From positions 1 to 64,000 of the forward strand of contig NZ_LYXZ01000061.1 of the NCBI RefSeq assembly GCF_001676615.1: DNA of 64,000 bases, written 5' to 3'. The position numbers and the translations under genes were made by a program. Shown one piece after another: positions 32,847-43,900 of this stretch (position 1 is the stretch's first letter; every line of letters begins with the position of its first letter). Under the pieces are notes generated by a model. It was not told the origin of the DNA. It worked only from the letters and a program-made list of their open reading frames with translations, and did no database searches. Origin of the DNA: Labrys sp. WJW. Its GTDB lineage: Bacteria > Pseudomonadota > Alphaproteobacteria > Rhizobiales > Labraceae.

Positions 32847-35138
32847 TCAGTGCAGCAGCGCTGCCGATGCCGCCCGTCTCGGTGCGGACCGCATCAGGAC
32901 TGGCGTGGTCGGTTGAACCGGCGAACGCGTGGCTTCGACCGGCAGCACCACCATGACGACGGTGCCGACGCCCACGGCGGAGCGGATGCGGATCGAGCCG
33001 CCATGCAGCTCCGCCAGGGATTTGGCGATGGAAAGGCCGAGGCCCGATCCCTTGTGCGTCTTGGTGAACTGGGTCTGGACCTGCTCGAAGGGGCGGCCGA
33101 GCTTGCCGATCGCTTCCGCCGGAATGCCGATGCCCGAATCCTCGACATAGAGGGCGACCTGGTTGCCGTGCCGGCGGATGCGAACGCCGATCCTGCCACC
33201 TTCCGGCGTGAACTTGATGGCGTTGGAGAGAAGATTGTTCATGATCAGGCGCAGGGCGCGGCGATCGGCCTGCAGGTTCACGCCATTGCTCCAGGAGGGG
33301 TGGAGGCTGAGCTTCTTGGCGTCCGTTTCCGGCCGAAGCGAGCGCAGGAGATCCCCGAGCAGGCGGTCGACCGCCACGAGCTCGCGCTGCAGCGTGACTT
33401 CGCCCGCCTCGATCTTCGACATTTCAAGGATGTCGTCCACGAAGTTCAGGAGATAGCGCCCGCTGTCGTTGATGTCCTTGCAATAGCCGACATAGCGAGG
33501 CTGGCCGAGCGCGCCGAAAGTGCCGTTCTCCATCAATTCGGAGAAGCCGATGATGGCGTTGAGCGGGGTGCGCAGCTCATGGCTCATATTGGCGAGGAAT
33601 TCCGACTTGGCCCGGTTGGCGGACTCGGCCTTGATCTTTTCCTCGGCATATTTTTCAGCCAGCTCGGCCAATTCCTGGGTCTGGCGCTCGAGTACCTGCC
33701 GGGAGCGCTTGAGGTCGGCGATCATGCCGATCAGGCTGCGCTCGCTGTCCATCAGCCGGGTCTGCTGCTCCTTCAGCGAGGTGATGTCGGTACCGACGGA
33801 GACATAGCCGCCATCTTTGGTGCGTCGCTCGTTGATGGTGAGCCAGCGACCGTCCTGGAGCTGGGCCTCGAAGGTGCGCGCGCCCCGCTCGATCGGAGCG
33901 TTGGGGGACATGTTGGTGCGCACCACCGGTTGGGAGCCGGCTTCGACGATGGCGCTGTAATGGGTGCCGGGGCGGACCAGGCCGTCCGGCAGATTGTGAA
34001 GGGCCTGGAACTTGGAATTGCAGATGACCAGTCGGTTGCCGGCGTCCCACAGGACGAAGGCTTCCGAGATGGTCTCGACGGCGTCGCGCAGGCGCAGATC
34101 CGCCCGCTTGGTGTGCTCGGCGAACCGCCGCTCCTCGGTTTCGTCGACGACGATGCCGATCAACCGCTTGTTGCCCTGCGGGCCATAGACCAGTTCGCCG
34201 CGCACGCGCACGAAAATCCATTCGCCATTGGCGCAACGCATGCGGAAGCGCCGGTCGATCGCGAGTGGCGGGTCTTTGGCCAGCAGCTCGGCGGAAAGGG
34301 TGCGCAAGCCGCCATCGTCGATATGAATGAGCCGATCGATGTCGCTATGGACCAGAAGATCATCCTGCGGCTCATAGCCGAGCAGGTGGAACATCGAATC
34401 CGACCAGAACACCCGCCCGGCTTCGAGGTCCCAGTCCCACAGGCCGGAGCGCCCGCGGCTGAGCGCGGTTTCCAGCCGGTTGCGGACGTTGTTGTAGATG
34501 TCGTCGGCCCTGCGTGCGCGGGAGGCCTGCCAGTAATAGGCAAAGCCGAGGATCAGCAGCACGCCGCCGGTGGTTGTGGTGAAGACGAGCAGGCGGCCGC
34601 TCAGCGCATACCAGCCCTCCAGGATGTCGTCGATCGGCCTGGCGGCGACGATGCGCAGGCTTTCGCTGGTGCCGATGGAAGCGAGCATGGCGGTGCCGCC
34701 GACCGTGATGGTCAACTGGCCGCTTAAGCGGTCGCCGATCGCGCCGATCAGGCCGGCAGCATCGCCATTATCGTTGAGCAGGCGCCCCTGCGGCGTGATC
34801 ACCGCAAGCAGGGTGTGCTCGGGCGCCGTGATCGCGGCCCGGGTCGGCACCCGCCCGCTCTGGGCGACAATCGCGCTCAATTGCGCCGCTGCGGCCGAGA
34901 CGATGAGGTCGAGGTTGCGCCCGGCATCCTGCACGGCCTGCTGGCGGCTGTCCCGGGCCTGGATGAAGGCGGCGAGGGCGATGACGGCAAGAAAGGCGAT
35001 GATCAGCACAGGCACGGCCTTGCGCAGGATCGGTTCAAGCCCGATCAGTCGCCGATAGGTTGGGCAGACCAGTGTCTTGGCAAGGCCCCGGATGCCCGGC
35101 GCGCGCAAAGACGCATGTGTCGCGTTTGCACGCGCCAT
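32847..35138 (-). CDS. pleC: PAS sensor histidine kinase, PleC-like
   Basis: The product is 763 aa. Two transmembrane helices (about 40-62 and 180-205) enclose a periplasmic domain. Three PAS-like regions follow: about 235-335 (LWDWDLEAGRVFWSDSMFH), 350-455 (ETISEAFVLWDAGNRLVICN) and a coiled coil to about 510. The H box is SEFLANMSHELRTPLNAII with GFSELMENGTFG, then NLLSNAIKFTPEGG, EDSGIGI and GSGLGLSIA. This H-box variant marks the DivJ/PleC/PdhS kinases acting on DivK and PleD. Overall architecture and location near glnE match what I recall for rhizobial PleC, a bifunctional kinase/phosphatase controlling asymmetric division. Confidence 0.75.
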   Translation of the reverse strand: MARANATHASLRAPGIRGLAKTLVCPTYRRLIGLEPILRKAVPVLIIAFLAVIALAAFIQARDSRQQAVQDAGRNLDLIVSAAAAQLSAIVAQSGRVPTRAAITAPEHTLLAVITPQGRLLNDNGDAAGLIGAIGDRLSGQLTITVGGTAMLASIGTSESLRIVAARPIDDILEGWYALSGRLLVFTTTTGGVLLILGFAYYWQASRARRADDIYNNVRNRLETALSRGRSGLWDWDLEAGRVFWSDSMFHLLGYEPQDDLLVHSDIDRLIHIDDGGLRTLSAELLAKDPPLAIDRRFRMRCANGEWIFVRVRGELVYGPQGNKRLIGIVVDETEERRFAEHTKRADLRLRDAVETISEAFVLWDAGNRLVICNSKFQALHNLPDGLVRPGTHYSAIVEAGSQPVVRTNMSPNAPIERGARTFEAQLQDGRWLTINERRTKDGGYVSVGTDITSLKEQQTRLMDSERSLIGMIADLKRSRQVLERQTQELAELAEKYAEEKIKAESANRAKSEFLANMSHELRTPLNAIIGFSELMENGTFGALGQPRYVGYCKDINDSGRYLLNFVDDILEMSKIEAGEVTLQRELVAVDRLLGDLLRSLRPETDAKKLSLHPSWSNGVNLQADRRALRLIMNNLLSNAIKFTPEGGRIGVRIRRHGNQVALYVEDSGIGIPAEAIGKLGRPFEQVQTQFTKTHKGSGLGLSIAKSLAELHGGSIRIRSAVGVGTVVMVVLPVEATRSPVQPTTPVLMRSAPRRAASAALLH

Positions 35139-35498
35139 TGCTTAGCCCTTCCAGCCTTATTTGAGAATTTGCGATAGGGCAGGTGGTCATCACCGCCCCC
35201 GAATCGATAAGGCTATAAGAATCAACCTTCACGTGATTTGTCTAGAGTCGCCGTGAACACTTTTTTAATTATTTGTGTCCGTTTGCGGCTGAAAAGCGAA
35301 GAATTCGCGCCCGATTCAAGACAAAATCTTGATACTTCGGCTACATCTATGGGGCTGAAAACTCGCCACCACAAGATGTGGTGGGATGCGGCTGCTTTCC
35401 GTCAGATGCAGCCTATGAATGCTTCCCTAGAGGCACCGGTACTCTCGATTGCAACGGTTAGCCGTAGCCGAGCGGACCGCATAGTTTCAATGATTGCT
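35139..35498 (-). promoter_or_regulatory. 360-bp upstream region of the PleC-like gene with clustered GANTC sites
   Basis: Four GANTC sequences occur at 35201-35205, 35219-35223, 35245-35249 and 35313-35317, about nine times the chance density. GANTC is the methylation site of the cell-cycle methyltransferase CcrM. A small hairpin TCAAGA/TCTTGA (35316-35332) is also present. No gene is seen in this stretch. Confidence 0.45.
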
Positions 35499-38120
35499 TC
35501 ATGCAAGCGATCTTTGCGCGATGTCAGCAACGTCGCGGGATAATCCCGGGCGCCTTGCGATGTCGCGCAATGTTGCCGCCGCCAGGGTACGCCTGCCCTG
35601 TTCGAGGGAACGCCAGGTCTTGAACGCGACCAGGAGCCGGGCTGCCAATTGCGGGTTCTTCGGGTCGATGGCCAGGATGATGTCGGCAACGAAGCGATAG
35701 CCTTCTCCGTCGGGACGATTGAACTGCGTCTGGTTGGCGGAACAGAACGTGCCGATCAAGGCCCTGACCCGGTTGGGGTTTTGCAGGGAGAAAGCGGGAT
35801 CGCGCATGAGTTCCTTGACGCGGTCCAGCGTGGCTTCGAGCGGCAGCATCGCCTGCACGCCCATCCATTTGTCGATGACCAAGGGATCGCTGTCGTAGCG
35901 CTCGCGGAAATTGTGCAGGGCGCGTTCGCCGGCCGGCGTGGCGGACAAGGCCAGCGTAGCCAGCGCCGCCATTTCGTCGGTCATGTTGTCGGCCTTGTCG
36001 AACTGCGCCACGGCGGCGTCGAGCGCCTGGGAGGTGCCGCCAGCGCAGACCAAATCGAGTGCGCCGTTGCGCAGGGAGCGTCGCCCAGCATCGGCGGCCT
36101 GGGGTGAGTAAGGGCCCGCCACCGTCATGTTCTCTATGGTGCGCAGCAATTCGGCCTGCAGTTCCCGGGCCAGGGTCTGCCGCAGGATCAAGCGGGCCTG
36201 ATAGACCGCCTGGGGATCAACGTCATTGCCGATCTCGCGGGCGATGTCGGTCTCGCTGGGCAGAGCGAGGGAGAGCGCGGTGAAGGCGGGATCGGCGGTC
36301 CCCCCGGCAAGGAGGCCACGGACAGCCGCGATGAAGCGCGGATCGACCGGTGTCGCCGGGTCCTTCACCAGCCGCAGCAGCAGTTTGAGCGCGTAGCTCT
36401 GGGAGGCCTGCCAGCGATTGAAGGGGTCGCTGTCGGCCTTGAGAAGGGTCAGCAGGGCTTCCTCGTCGAGTGCGACCGTGAGCTTGACCGGGGCCGAGAA
36501 GCCGCGCAGCAGCGAGAGGACGGGAGCCTGGCGCACATTGCCGAACACGTAATTGCGCTCGGATTCGGCGAGGGCCACCAGACCGTCGAAAGGCTTGCCG
36601 TCGAGCGTGACGGGAAGATCGCCTTCCGCACCGACCAGGCCGAGGCGGATCGGGAACAGCATTGGCTGCTTGTTGGGCTGGCCCGGCGTCGGCGGCAGGA
36701 TCTGCTTCAGGCTGAGATGATAGGTGCCGGCCTCTTCGTTCCACCGCCCCTCGGCGCGAATCTCCGGCGTGCCCGACTGCTTGTACCAGAGCATGAACTG
36801 GCCGAGGTCGCGCCGGCTTGCCTCGGCGAAGCAGGTCAGGAAATCCTCGATGGTGACCGCTTCCCCATCATGGCGTTGGAAATAGAGATCCATGCCGGCG
36901 GCGAAGGCATCGTCGCCGATCAGGGTCTTGAGCATGCGCACGACCTCGGCGCCCTTCTCATAGACCGTGGCGGTGTAGAAATTATTGATCTCGTTGTAGA
37001 TTTCAGGTCGGACGGGATGGGCGAGCGGCCCGCCGTCCTCGGAGAATTGCTGGCTGCGCAGAAGCTTGACGTCATTGATGCGTTTGACGGGGCGCGAGCG
37101 CTGGTCGGAGGAGAACTCCTGGTCGCGGAAAACGGTCAGCCCTTCCTTCAGGCAGAGCTGGAACCAGTCGCGGCAGGTGATGCGATTGCCGGTCCAGTTG
37201 TGGAAATATTCATGTGCGATGATCGCCTCGACGGCCGCAAAGTCGCTGTCCGTGGCCGTCTGGGGCAAGGCCAGCACATATTTGTCGTTGAAGATGTTGA
37301 GGCCCTTGTTCTCCATGGCGCCCATGTTGAAATCGGACACGGCGACGATCATGAAGATGTCGAGATCATATTCGCGGCCAAAGGCTTCCTCGTCCCAGCG
37401 CATCGAGCGCTTGAGGGCGTCCATCGCATAGGCGCAGCGATCCTCCTTGCCATGCTCGACATAGATTTCCAGGCGGACCTGCCGTCCCGAGCGGGTGGCG
37501 AAGCTGTCGGCCACCATGGCGAGATCGCCCGCAACCATGGCGAAGAGGTAGGAGGGCTTGGGGAAGGGGTCGTGCCAGACGGCATAGTGGCGGCCGTCGG
37601 CCAGGGATCCGTGCTCGATCCGGTTGCCGTTGGCGAGCAGCACCGGCGCCTCCTGGAACGAAGCCTCGATCCTCGTGGTGTAGACCGACAATACGTCCGG
37701 CCTGTCGAGGAAATAGGTGATGCGCCGGAAGCCCTCGGCCTCGCATTGGGTGCAATAGGCCGAGTTGGAGCGGTAGAGCCCCATCAGTTGCGTGTTGGCC
37801 GACGGATCGAGCCGTGTCTCGATCGCCAGCGTGAAGGGCTCGGAGGGCGGCTGGTGCAGGCTGAAACCATTGGGCGAGACCGAATAGGCTTCCGATGGCA
37901 GCGATACGCCGTCGAGCCAGGCCTCGACGAAGACGAGGCTGTCGCCGTGGAGCTTCAGGGCCTCCTGGTCCGCACTGTGGGGATTGCGCCGTAAAGTGAG
38001 GGTGGAAACGATGCGGGTCTGCGTCCGTTCTAGCCGGATGTCGAGATGCACCGTGTCGATCAGGAAGGCGGGGACCCGGTAGTCGGCGAGGCGAACGGGT
38101 TCCAGGGCAGCTTCGGTCAT
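35499..38120 (-). CDS. pepN: Aminopeptidase N (M1 family)
   Basis: The product is 873 aa. The M1 exopeptidase recognition motif is GAMEN (NMGAMENKGLNIF) and the zinc site is HEYFHNWTGNR with the third ligand Glu in LKEGLTVFRDQEFSSDQRS. A long helical C-terminal domain follows, typical of the E. coli-type PepN with DUF3458. It removes N-terminal residues from peptides in the cytoplasm. ATG 38120 fits the family start (ALEPVRLADYRVPAFLIDTV). It lies downstream of the ABC exporter gene on the same strand, 182 nt apart. Confidence 0.95.
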   Translation of the reverse strand: MTEAALEPVRLADYRVPAFLIDTVHLDIRLERTQTRIVSTLTLRRNPHSADQEALKLHGDSLVFVEAWLDGVSLPSEAYSVSPNGFSLHQPPSEPFTLAIETRLDPSANTQLMGLYRSNSAYCTQCEAEGFRRITYFLDRPDVLSVYTTRIEASFQEAPVLLANGNRIEHGSLADGRHYAVWHDPFPKPSYLFAMVAGDLAMVADSFATRSGRQVRLEIYVEHGKEDRCAYAMDALKRSMRWDEEAFGREYDLDIFMIVAVSDFNMGAMENKGLNIFNDKYVLALPQTATDSDFAAVEAIIAHEYFHNWTGNRITCRDWFQLCLKEGLTVFRDQEFSSDQRSRPVKRINDVKLLRSQQFSEDGGPLAHPVRPEIYNEINNFYTATVYEKGAEVVRMLKTLIGDDAFAAGMDLYFQRHDGEAVTIEDFLTCFAEASRRDLGQFMLWYKQSGTPEIRAEGRWNEEAGTYHLSLKQILPPTPGQPNKQPMLFPIRLGLVGAEGDLPVTLDGKPFDGLVALAESERNYVFGNVRQAPVLSLLRGFSAPVKLTVALDEEALLTLLKADSDPFNRWQASQSYALKLLLRLVKDPATPVDPRFIAAVRGLLAGGTADPAFTALSLALPSETDIAREIGNDVDPQAVYQARLILRQTLARELQAELLRTIENMTVAGPYSPQAADAGRRSLRNGALDLVCAGGTSQALDAAVAQFDKADNMTDEMAALATLALSATPAGERALHNFRERYDSDPLVIDKWMGVQAMLPLEATLDRVKELMRDPAFSLQNPNRVRALIGTFCSANQTQFNRPDGEGYRFVADIILAIDPKNPQLAARLLVAFKTWRSLEQGRRTLAAATLRDIARRPGLSRDVADIAQRSLA

Positions 38121-38302
38121 AGGGGCTTCATTCCGGCAGGGACAATCTGAATCGTCTGGTGCGGGCCATCATGGCGGATGAGTGGCGTGCACCGCAACCC
38201 GAGGCGTCGGTTCGAGGATAGAGATCAAATGTCCTCGCCGGATTGATGGCGCGGGAGGCAGGATAGGCCCCGCTTTGGGTATATTGGGGTGCGCGAGGCG
38301 GC

Positions 38303-40132
38303 CTATTGATAAGCGGCAGCTTGAAGGTGGAAGAGTTCAGCGTAGCGGCCATTCCTCTCGATAAGGGCCCGATGGCTCCCTTCCTCAATGATCTGCCCGC
38401 ACTCAAGCACCAGAATGTGGTCCGCCATACGTACGGTGGAGAAGCGGTGGGAGATCAATAGAACGGTGCGGTTGACGCTGAGATTGCGGAAGCGCTCGAA
38501 CACTTCAGCTTCCGCCCGTGCGTCCAAGGCCGCCGTGGGCTCATCCAAAATCAGAATGTCCGCGTTGCGAAAATAGCTTCGCGCGATGGCAATGCGCTGC
38601 CATTCGCCGCCGGAAAGGTCGTGGCCGCGCATATAGCCATTGCCCAGTCGCTGCTGGTAGCCGAGGGGAAAGCCGGCGACCACTCGATCGGCCAAGCTTT
38701 TTCTGGCAGCCTCCTCGATGCGCGTCGTTTCCGCCAACGCCGTTATGCGGCCAGCGGCGATATTGGTGGCGGCTGCGAGATTATAGCGCGCGAAGTCCTG
38801 GAAAACCGCGCCGATGCGGTCGCGATAGGCCTCCAGATCGAAATTGCGGATGTCGATACCATCGAGCAGGATGCGGCCTTCATCGGGATCATGCAGTCGG
38901 GTGAGCAGCTTGACGATTGTGGTCTTGCCGGCGCCATTGTCGCCAACCAGGGCCAGAGTCCTGCCCGCCATGAGGTGGAAGTTCAAGTTACGGATGACCC
39001 AGCTTTCACGCCCCGGATAACGGAATCCCACATTCTCGAAGACGATGCCATTGCGTATCGCGTGGGGCATCGGTTCTGGATTGCTGGCCCGTTTAATCGA
39101 CGGCCGCGTATCGAGGAAGGAATAGAAATCGTCTAGGTAATAGCTGCGATCGGCAAGCTCGACGAAACCCAGCATGGTTCTTTCGAATAGACCGCTGAGA
39201 CGCAGCAGCGAGCCGGTCAGGAAGACAAGGTCGCCGAGGCTGATCTCGCCGAGGATCGCCTGCCAGGTCACAACGGCATAAGCGGCATAGTAGGCCACTG
39301 ATGCGATCCCGCCCAGAAAGCTGCTCCATGCAGCGTGGCGTATGGCGAGGGACTGGTTGGCGCAATGGATTTCCGCAGCGAGTTCACCGAAGCGCCTGGC
39401 AAAAAAACCTCCAAGCCGAAAGAGCTTGATTTCCTTGGCGATTCGCGGATCGGCACCAGTGAAACGCATATATTCGGCCTCGCGCTTCAACGGTGTGAAG
39501 TGGTGGCTGAGGCCATAGCGCCGAGCGTTGAAGTGGGCCTCGCCGAAGAGGGCCGGTATCAAAGCGGCGAGCAGCAGTATCATCAAACCCGGCACGAAGG
39601 CGATCAAGCCGACTGCCAAGGCGATGACTGTCACAATGTTTTGAGCCTGCCCCAGCAATTGGGCGAGAAGAGGCGTTCCCATGGCCGTCTGGGCAACGGC
39701 CCGCTGCATGCGATTCTGAAAGTCGCTGCTTTCGATCTGGGCAAGGTCCATGCTCACGCCATGTTCGATGACATGGATCGCCATGGCATTGCCGTGGCGT
39801 TCTCCAAGAAGCGATTCTGCCAGCGTTGTCGCCCGCGTCAGCACCGTGTTTCCGAAGGTGAGCAGGAATTCCAGGCCGATATACGTCATTATGGGCGTCA
39901 GCCGGCCGCTGCTCATCCATGCGGCGAGATCCTCGCCAGGCATAGGCAAACGATTGAGCTGGACGATCTCGTCGACGATGAGCTTGCCGACATAGATGAC
40001 CAATGGTGGCTGCAACGCACACAGGATGCGAACCGCCAGGATGACGCTGCCGAGACCCGGACTGACTCGCCAGAGCGAAAGGAAAAGTCTTGGAAGGTGA
40101 CGCCAGCGACGATCGAACCATCTGCCGAACAT
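38303..40132 (-). CDS. ABC exporter, fused membrane and ATPase domains
   Basis: The product is 609 aa from ATG 40132, chosen because AAAGGAGGCG precedes it; the frame extends to 40192 without support. A six-helix membrane domain (about 25-320) is followed by an ATPase with Walker A GDNGAGKTT, signature LSGGEWQRIAIAR, Walker B ILILDEPTAALD and switch His in LISHRFSTV. It is a half-transporter that should homodimerise. Substrate cannot be inferred; the membrane domain is atypical compared with MsbA-type exporters and no partner gene (peptide precursor, maturase) is adjacent. Confidence 0.85.
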   Translation of the reverse strand: MFGRWFDRRWRHLPRLFLSLWRVSPGLGSVILAVRILCALQPPLVIYVGKLIVDEIVQLNRLPMPGEDLAAWMSSGRLTPIMTYIGLEFLLTFGNTVLTRATTLAESLLGERHGNAMAIHVIEHGVSMDLAQIESSDFQNRMQRAVAQTAMGTPLLAQLLGQAQNIVTVIALAVGLIAFVPGLMILLLAALIPALFGEAHFNARRYGLSHHFTPLKREAEYMRFTGADPRIAKEIKLFRLGGFFARRFGELAAEIHCANQSLAIRHAAWSSFLGGIASVAYYAAYAVVTWQAILGEISLGDLVFLTGSLLRLSGLFERTMLGFVELADRSYYLDDFYSFLDTRPSIKRASNPEPMPHAIRNGIVFENVGFRYPGRESWVIRNLNFHLMAGRTLALVGDNGAGKTTIVKLLTRLHDPDEGRILLDGIDIRNFDLEAYRDRIGAVFQDFARYNLAAATNIAAGRITALAETTRIEEAARKSLADRVVAGFPLGYQQRLGNGYMRGHDLSGGEWQRIAIARSYFRNADILILDEPTAALDARAEAEVFERFRNLSVNRTVLLISHRFSTVRMADHILVLECGQIIEEGSHRALIERNGRYAELFHLQAAAYQ

Positions 40133-40346
40133 AACGCCTCCTTTGAATTGGGGCGCATGCCTATGGCGGAGCGTGCGGCAGAGGTCAACCACTAAGAAGC
40201 TTGTGTCGGAGAGAAAAAATCAAGCTGTATCAATTACAAAGTGGGTGTTTCCGAGAGGTGTCATGAGGTCCGGTTGGGGAGGCGAAACACTTTACCGGCT
40301 ACGGTGGCATCATTTGTGCTGCGACAACTGTTGATGCCGGGTTTCT

Positions 40347-40913
40347 TCAGGCGATCACCGCAAGAATGGCCTTGGCCAGGTCCGACGCGCGGTGGCGCAG
40401 CGAGCCCTGCAACCGGCCATACAGGGTGAAGATGGCGGGCTGGGCGACGATGCCCAGTACCATCGCAGTCAGCAGATCGGCATCGCGCTCGGGGATGTCG
40501 CCCCGGCGCATGGCCCCTGCAAAAATCGAGCGCACAGCCTCCACCACGTTCTTGCCGGCGTCGTCGGGGACTTCGGCCAGATGGGCATGCTGGGAGAGCA
40601 GCAGGAAGGTGAACAGGGCCCGGTCTTCGTCGAAGAGATCGCAGAAGACTTCGACGATCTGGGTGATCTTGGTATCGAATTCGGCATGGGCCTGGTCCGC
40701 CGCCAGGATGTCACCGGCAAGCCGGGCATAGCCGTCGAGGAAGAGGGAGCGCGACAGGGCATCCTTGGACGGGAAGTGGCGGTAGAGGGCAGCCTCCGCC
40801 ACGCCGACGGCACCGGCGATGTCGCGGATCGATGTTCCTGCCACGCCTTTCCGGGCGAACAGGCGCAAGGCCTCCGTCACGATCTTGGCACGGGTCTTGG
40901 ATCCGTCACGCAT
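40347..40913 (-). CDS. TetR-family repressor of the acyltransferase operon
   Basis: The product is 188 aa from ATG 40913; the frame runs on to 41162 inside the upstream gene without a start signal. The N-terminal helix-turn-helix is TRAKIVTEALRLFARKGVAGTSIRDIAGAVGVAEAALYRHFPSKDAL. The C-terminal ligand domain is of unassigned type. Its start overlaps the end of the large upstream gene by 8 nt, so both are co-transcribed. The palindrome at 44604-44639 in front of that operon is its likely operator, giving autoregulation. A lipid or acyl ligand is plausible. Confidence 0.88.
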   Translation of the reverse strand: MRDGSKTRAKIVTEALRLFARKGVAGTSIRDIAGAVGVAEAALYRHFPSKDALSRSLFLDGYARLAGDILAADQAHAEFDTKITQIVEVFCDLFDEDRALFTFLLLSQHAHLAEVPDDAGKNVVEAVRSIFAGAMRRGDIPERDADLLTAMVLGIVAQPAIFTLYGRLQGSLRHRASDLAKAILAVIA

Positions 40914-43900
40914 GATTCCCGCCCGTTTCGTCGTGGGCGGCCTGGGCCGGAGGCGGTGCTTCCGCCTCGCCTGCCTTTTCGGCGGGCGGCCGAGGCTCGC
41001 CGGCAGGGCGCCCCGGTGCGGCGAGCGGGGCAGGCGGTGGGCGATGGGCTTCCGGTTCGGCGCCATTGCCCTGCGCGGGCGCAGCCACGGAGGGCTTGGA
41101 CGGATCGGGCAAGCCTGGCAGCGGGGCTGGTGGGCTGGCCTTGGCGTCGGCGGCGCCGGCATTGGCCTGGTGCTCCTTCAGCATCTTGTTGAGGCCGACA
41201 TAGTCGGTCTTGCCGGTGCCCATCACCGGCATGGCGTCGATGATCATGATCTCCGAGGGGATCATCAGCTCGGCGGCATGCTTGTAGCGCAGATGCGCGA
41301 TCACGTCGGCGCGGTTGGCCTGCTTGTGCGGGGTAATCAGCACCAGGCGCTCGCCCTTGCGCGGGTCCGGGGTGGCGAGCACGGCGACCGGGCTTTCTGG
41401 CCAGAGGTCGGCAAGCATGGACTCGACCGCGGCGAGCGACACCATTTCGCCGCCGATCTTGGCGAAACGCTTGGCCCGGCCCTTGATGGCGATGAAGCCT
41501 TGCGGATCGATGGTGACGATGTCGCCGGTATCGTACCAGCCTTCCTCGGGCGCGGTGATCTCGCCGGGATGATCGGCCTTGAGATAGCCCAGCATCACAT
41601 TGGGGCCGCGCACATGCAGGCGCCCGCCTTCCTCGATGCCGGGAATGTCCTCCAGCCGCGTCTCCATGTCCGGCAGCGCCCGGCCGACAGTGCCGTTCTT
41701 GTTGAACATCGGCGTGTTCAGCGCCAGCACCGGCGAGGTCTCGGTGACGCCGTAACCTTCCAGGATGCGCAGGCCGAACTTCTCGTTATAGGCCCGCCGC
41801 GTCTCCACCTTCACCGGCTCGGCCCCGGCCACGACATAGCGCAGCGAGCGGAAGTCGTAGGGATTGGCCATCTTGGCATAGCCGGCAAGGAAGGTGTCGG
41901 TGCCGAACAAGGCGGTGGCATTGGTGCCGTAGATCAGTTCGGGAATGATGCGGTAGTGCAGCGGCGTCGGGTAGAGGTAGAGCCTCACGCCGTTGACCAG
42001 CGGCAGGATCATGCCGCCGGTCAGGCCGAAGGAATGGAACACCGGCAGCACGTTGAAGACGATGTCGCCGGGGCCGAAATCGATGCGGGCACCGACCTGC
42101 GAGATATTGGCGAGGATGTTGCGGTGCGACAGCACCACGCCCTTCGGTGCCCCTTCCGAGCCCGAGGTGAACAGGACTGCCGCCGGGGAGTCCGGCGCAG
42201 GCTTGGCATGGGCGCGCCCGGCTCCGAGCAGGCCCCTCAGCTTGTCGGCGGTGCCGACCTCGGCGCGCACGTCCTCCAGCCAGACGAAGCGGACATGGGC
42301 CTCCATCGCCGCCACGACATCGCCGAGCCGGCCTTTTTCGACGAAGGCACGGGATGACAGCACCGTCTTCACCTGCGCGGTCTTGCAGGCCGAGATCAGG
42401 TTGGCCTGGCCGGCCGAGAAGTTCAGCATGGCCGGGATGCGGCCTGTCGACTGCAGGGCGAAGAAGGTGACGGCGACGGCATTGGCGTTGGGCAGGAGCA
42501 CGCCGACATGCTCGCCCGGAGCTGTGAAGTCCGTGAATTTGCGCCCGAGTACGCTGATGCCGATCAAGAGGCGTTTATAGGTGAGGGTGCCGCTGACCGG
42601 ATCCTCCAGCACCACGCGCTTGCGGCCATATTTGTCGGCGGCCGCGACCAGGGCACGGAAAAGATCGGTGTCGACGGAACTCGTCTTGTAGATGAGATCG
42701 GACATCACGTCGTAGAGGGCGGCGCCGGCGGCCTGGCGGCGCTTCTTGCCGCGCAGGTCCTCATCGATGGTGAGGCGCGTCGGTTCGGTGAAGGTCACGG
42801 TCACCTTCGGGAACCAGCGGCGTGAGACCTTGTTGGCGTCGAGCCTGGTGAAGGGCGTCCGCTCCAGACCGTCGATGCGCATCGGCACGATGTCCGCATG
42901 CGACTTGTCGGCGATCAGGCCGGCGCCGTCATAGACCTTCATCAGCGCGCCAGTGACGGTGAGGCGCCCCTCGGGGAAGATCACCAGGGTCTCGCCGGCC
43001 TTCACCGCATTGATCAGCCCGCGCGTCGCCATCGGCTTGGTGGGGTCGAGCGGATAGGCGCGGCAGATCTTGAGGAAGGGCTTGACCCACCATGCCTTGG
43101 CGATGGTGTGGTCGATGGCGAACACCGGATCCTTGTCGAGCAGGGCCAGGACCAGGCCGGCATCGAGGAAGCTGACATGGTTGATCGCGATGATGCGATG
43201 GGGCGTGGGCGTCTCCAGGTTCTCGATGCCCTTGACCTCGAGGCGGTAGAGCAGCCGGTAGAGCAGCAGGATGAAGTCACGGAACCGGCTCATCGGCAGC
43301 ACATAGAGCAGCACGACGCCGGCGATGATGTCGAGGATGGCGATGCCGAGCAGGGCGATCGGGGTGGTGAGGCCCAATTGACCCTGCAGCAGGGAGAGGC
43401 CGCCGGCGCCGACCGTCATGAACAGGGCCGTGATGACATTGCCGCCGGCGATGACGCGGGCGCGTTCGTCCTTGGGGGCCCAATGCTGGACGGCCGCATA
43501 GATCGGCACGATGAACAGGCCCGCAGCCAACGCCACCAGCACGAGCGCGATGGTCATGTGTAGGCCGGCGCCGGTGGCCAGATAATCAAGGAAGTAGAGC
43601 GGCGTTTCCGAGCGCTCGGTACCGAAGGCGATCCAGGCCACGTCGAGGCAGAACAGCCCCATCAGGATACAGCCGATCGGCGAGAGCAGCACGATGATCC
43701 GTCCCGTGGCCAGGCGTGCGGCCAGGATCGAACCAATGGCGATGCCGATCGAGAAGGCGGTGGTGAACCAGGTATTGAGCGTGCCGTCGCCGCCGATGAC
43801 GCTGTGGGCGAGGGAGGGGGTCAGCGAGAGGATGACGATGCCGCTCATCCAGAACCAGGCCACCGCCAGCGAGCCGATCAGGAGCTTGCGGTCGGAGGCT

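Noticed and set aside
32844..34727. Plus-strand open frame of 627 codons opposite the PleC-like gene
   Set aside because: The kinase motifs on the minus strand decide; the antisense frame is a GC-rich shadow.
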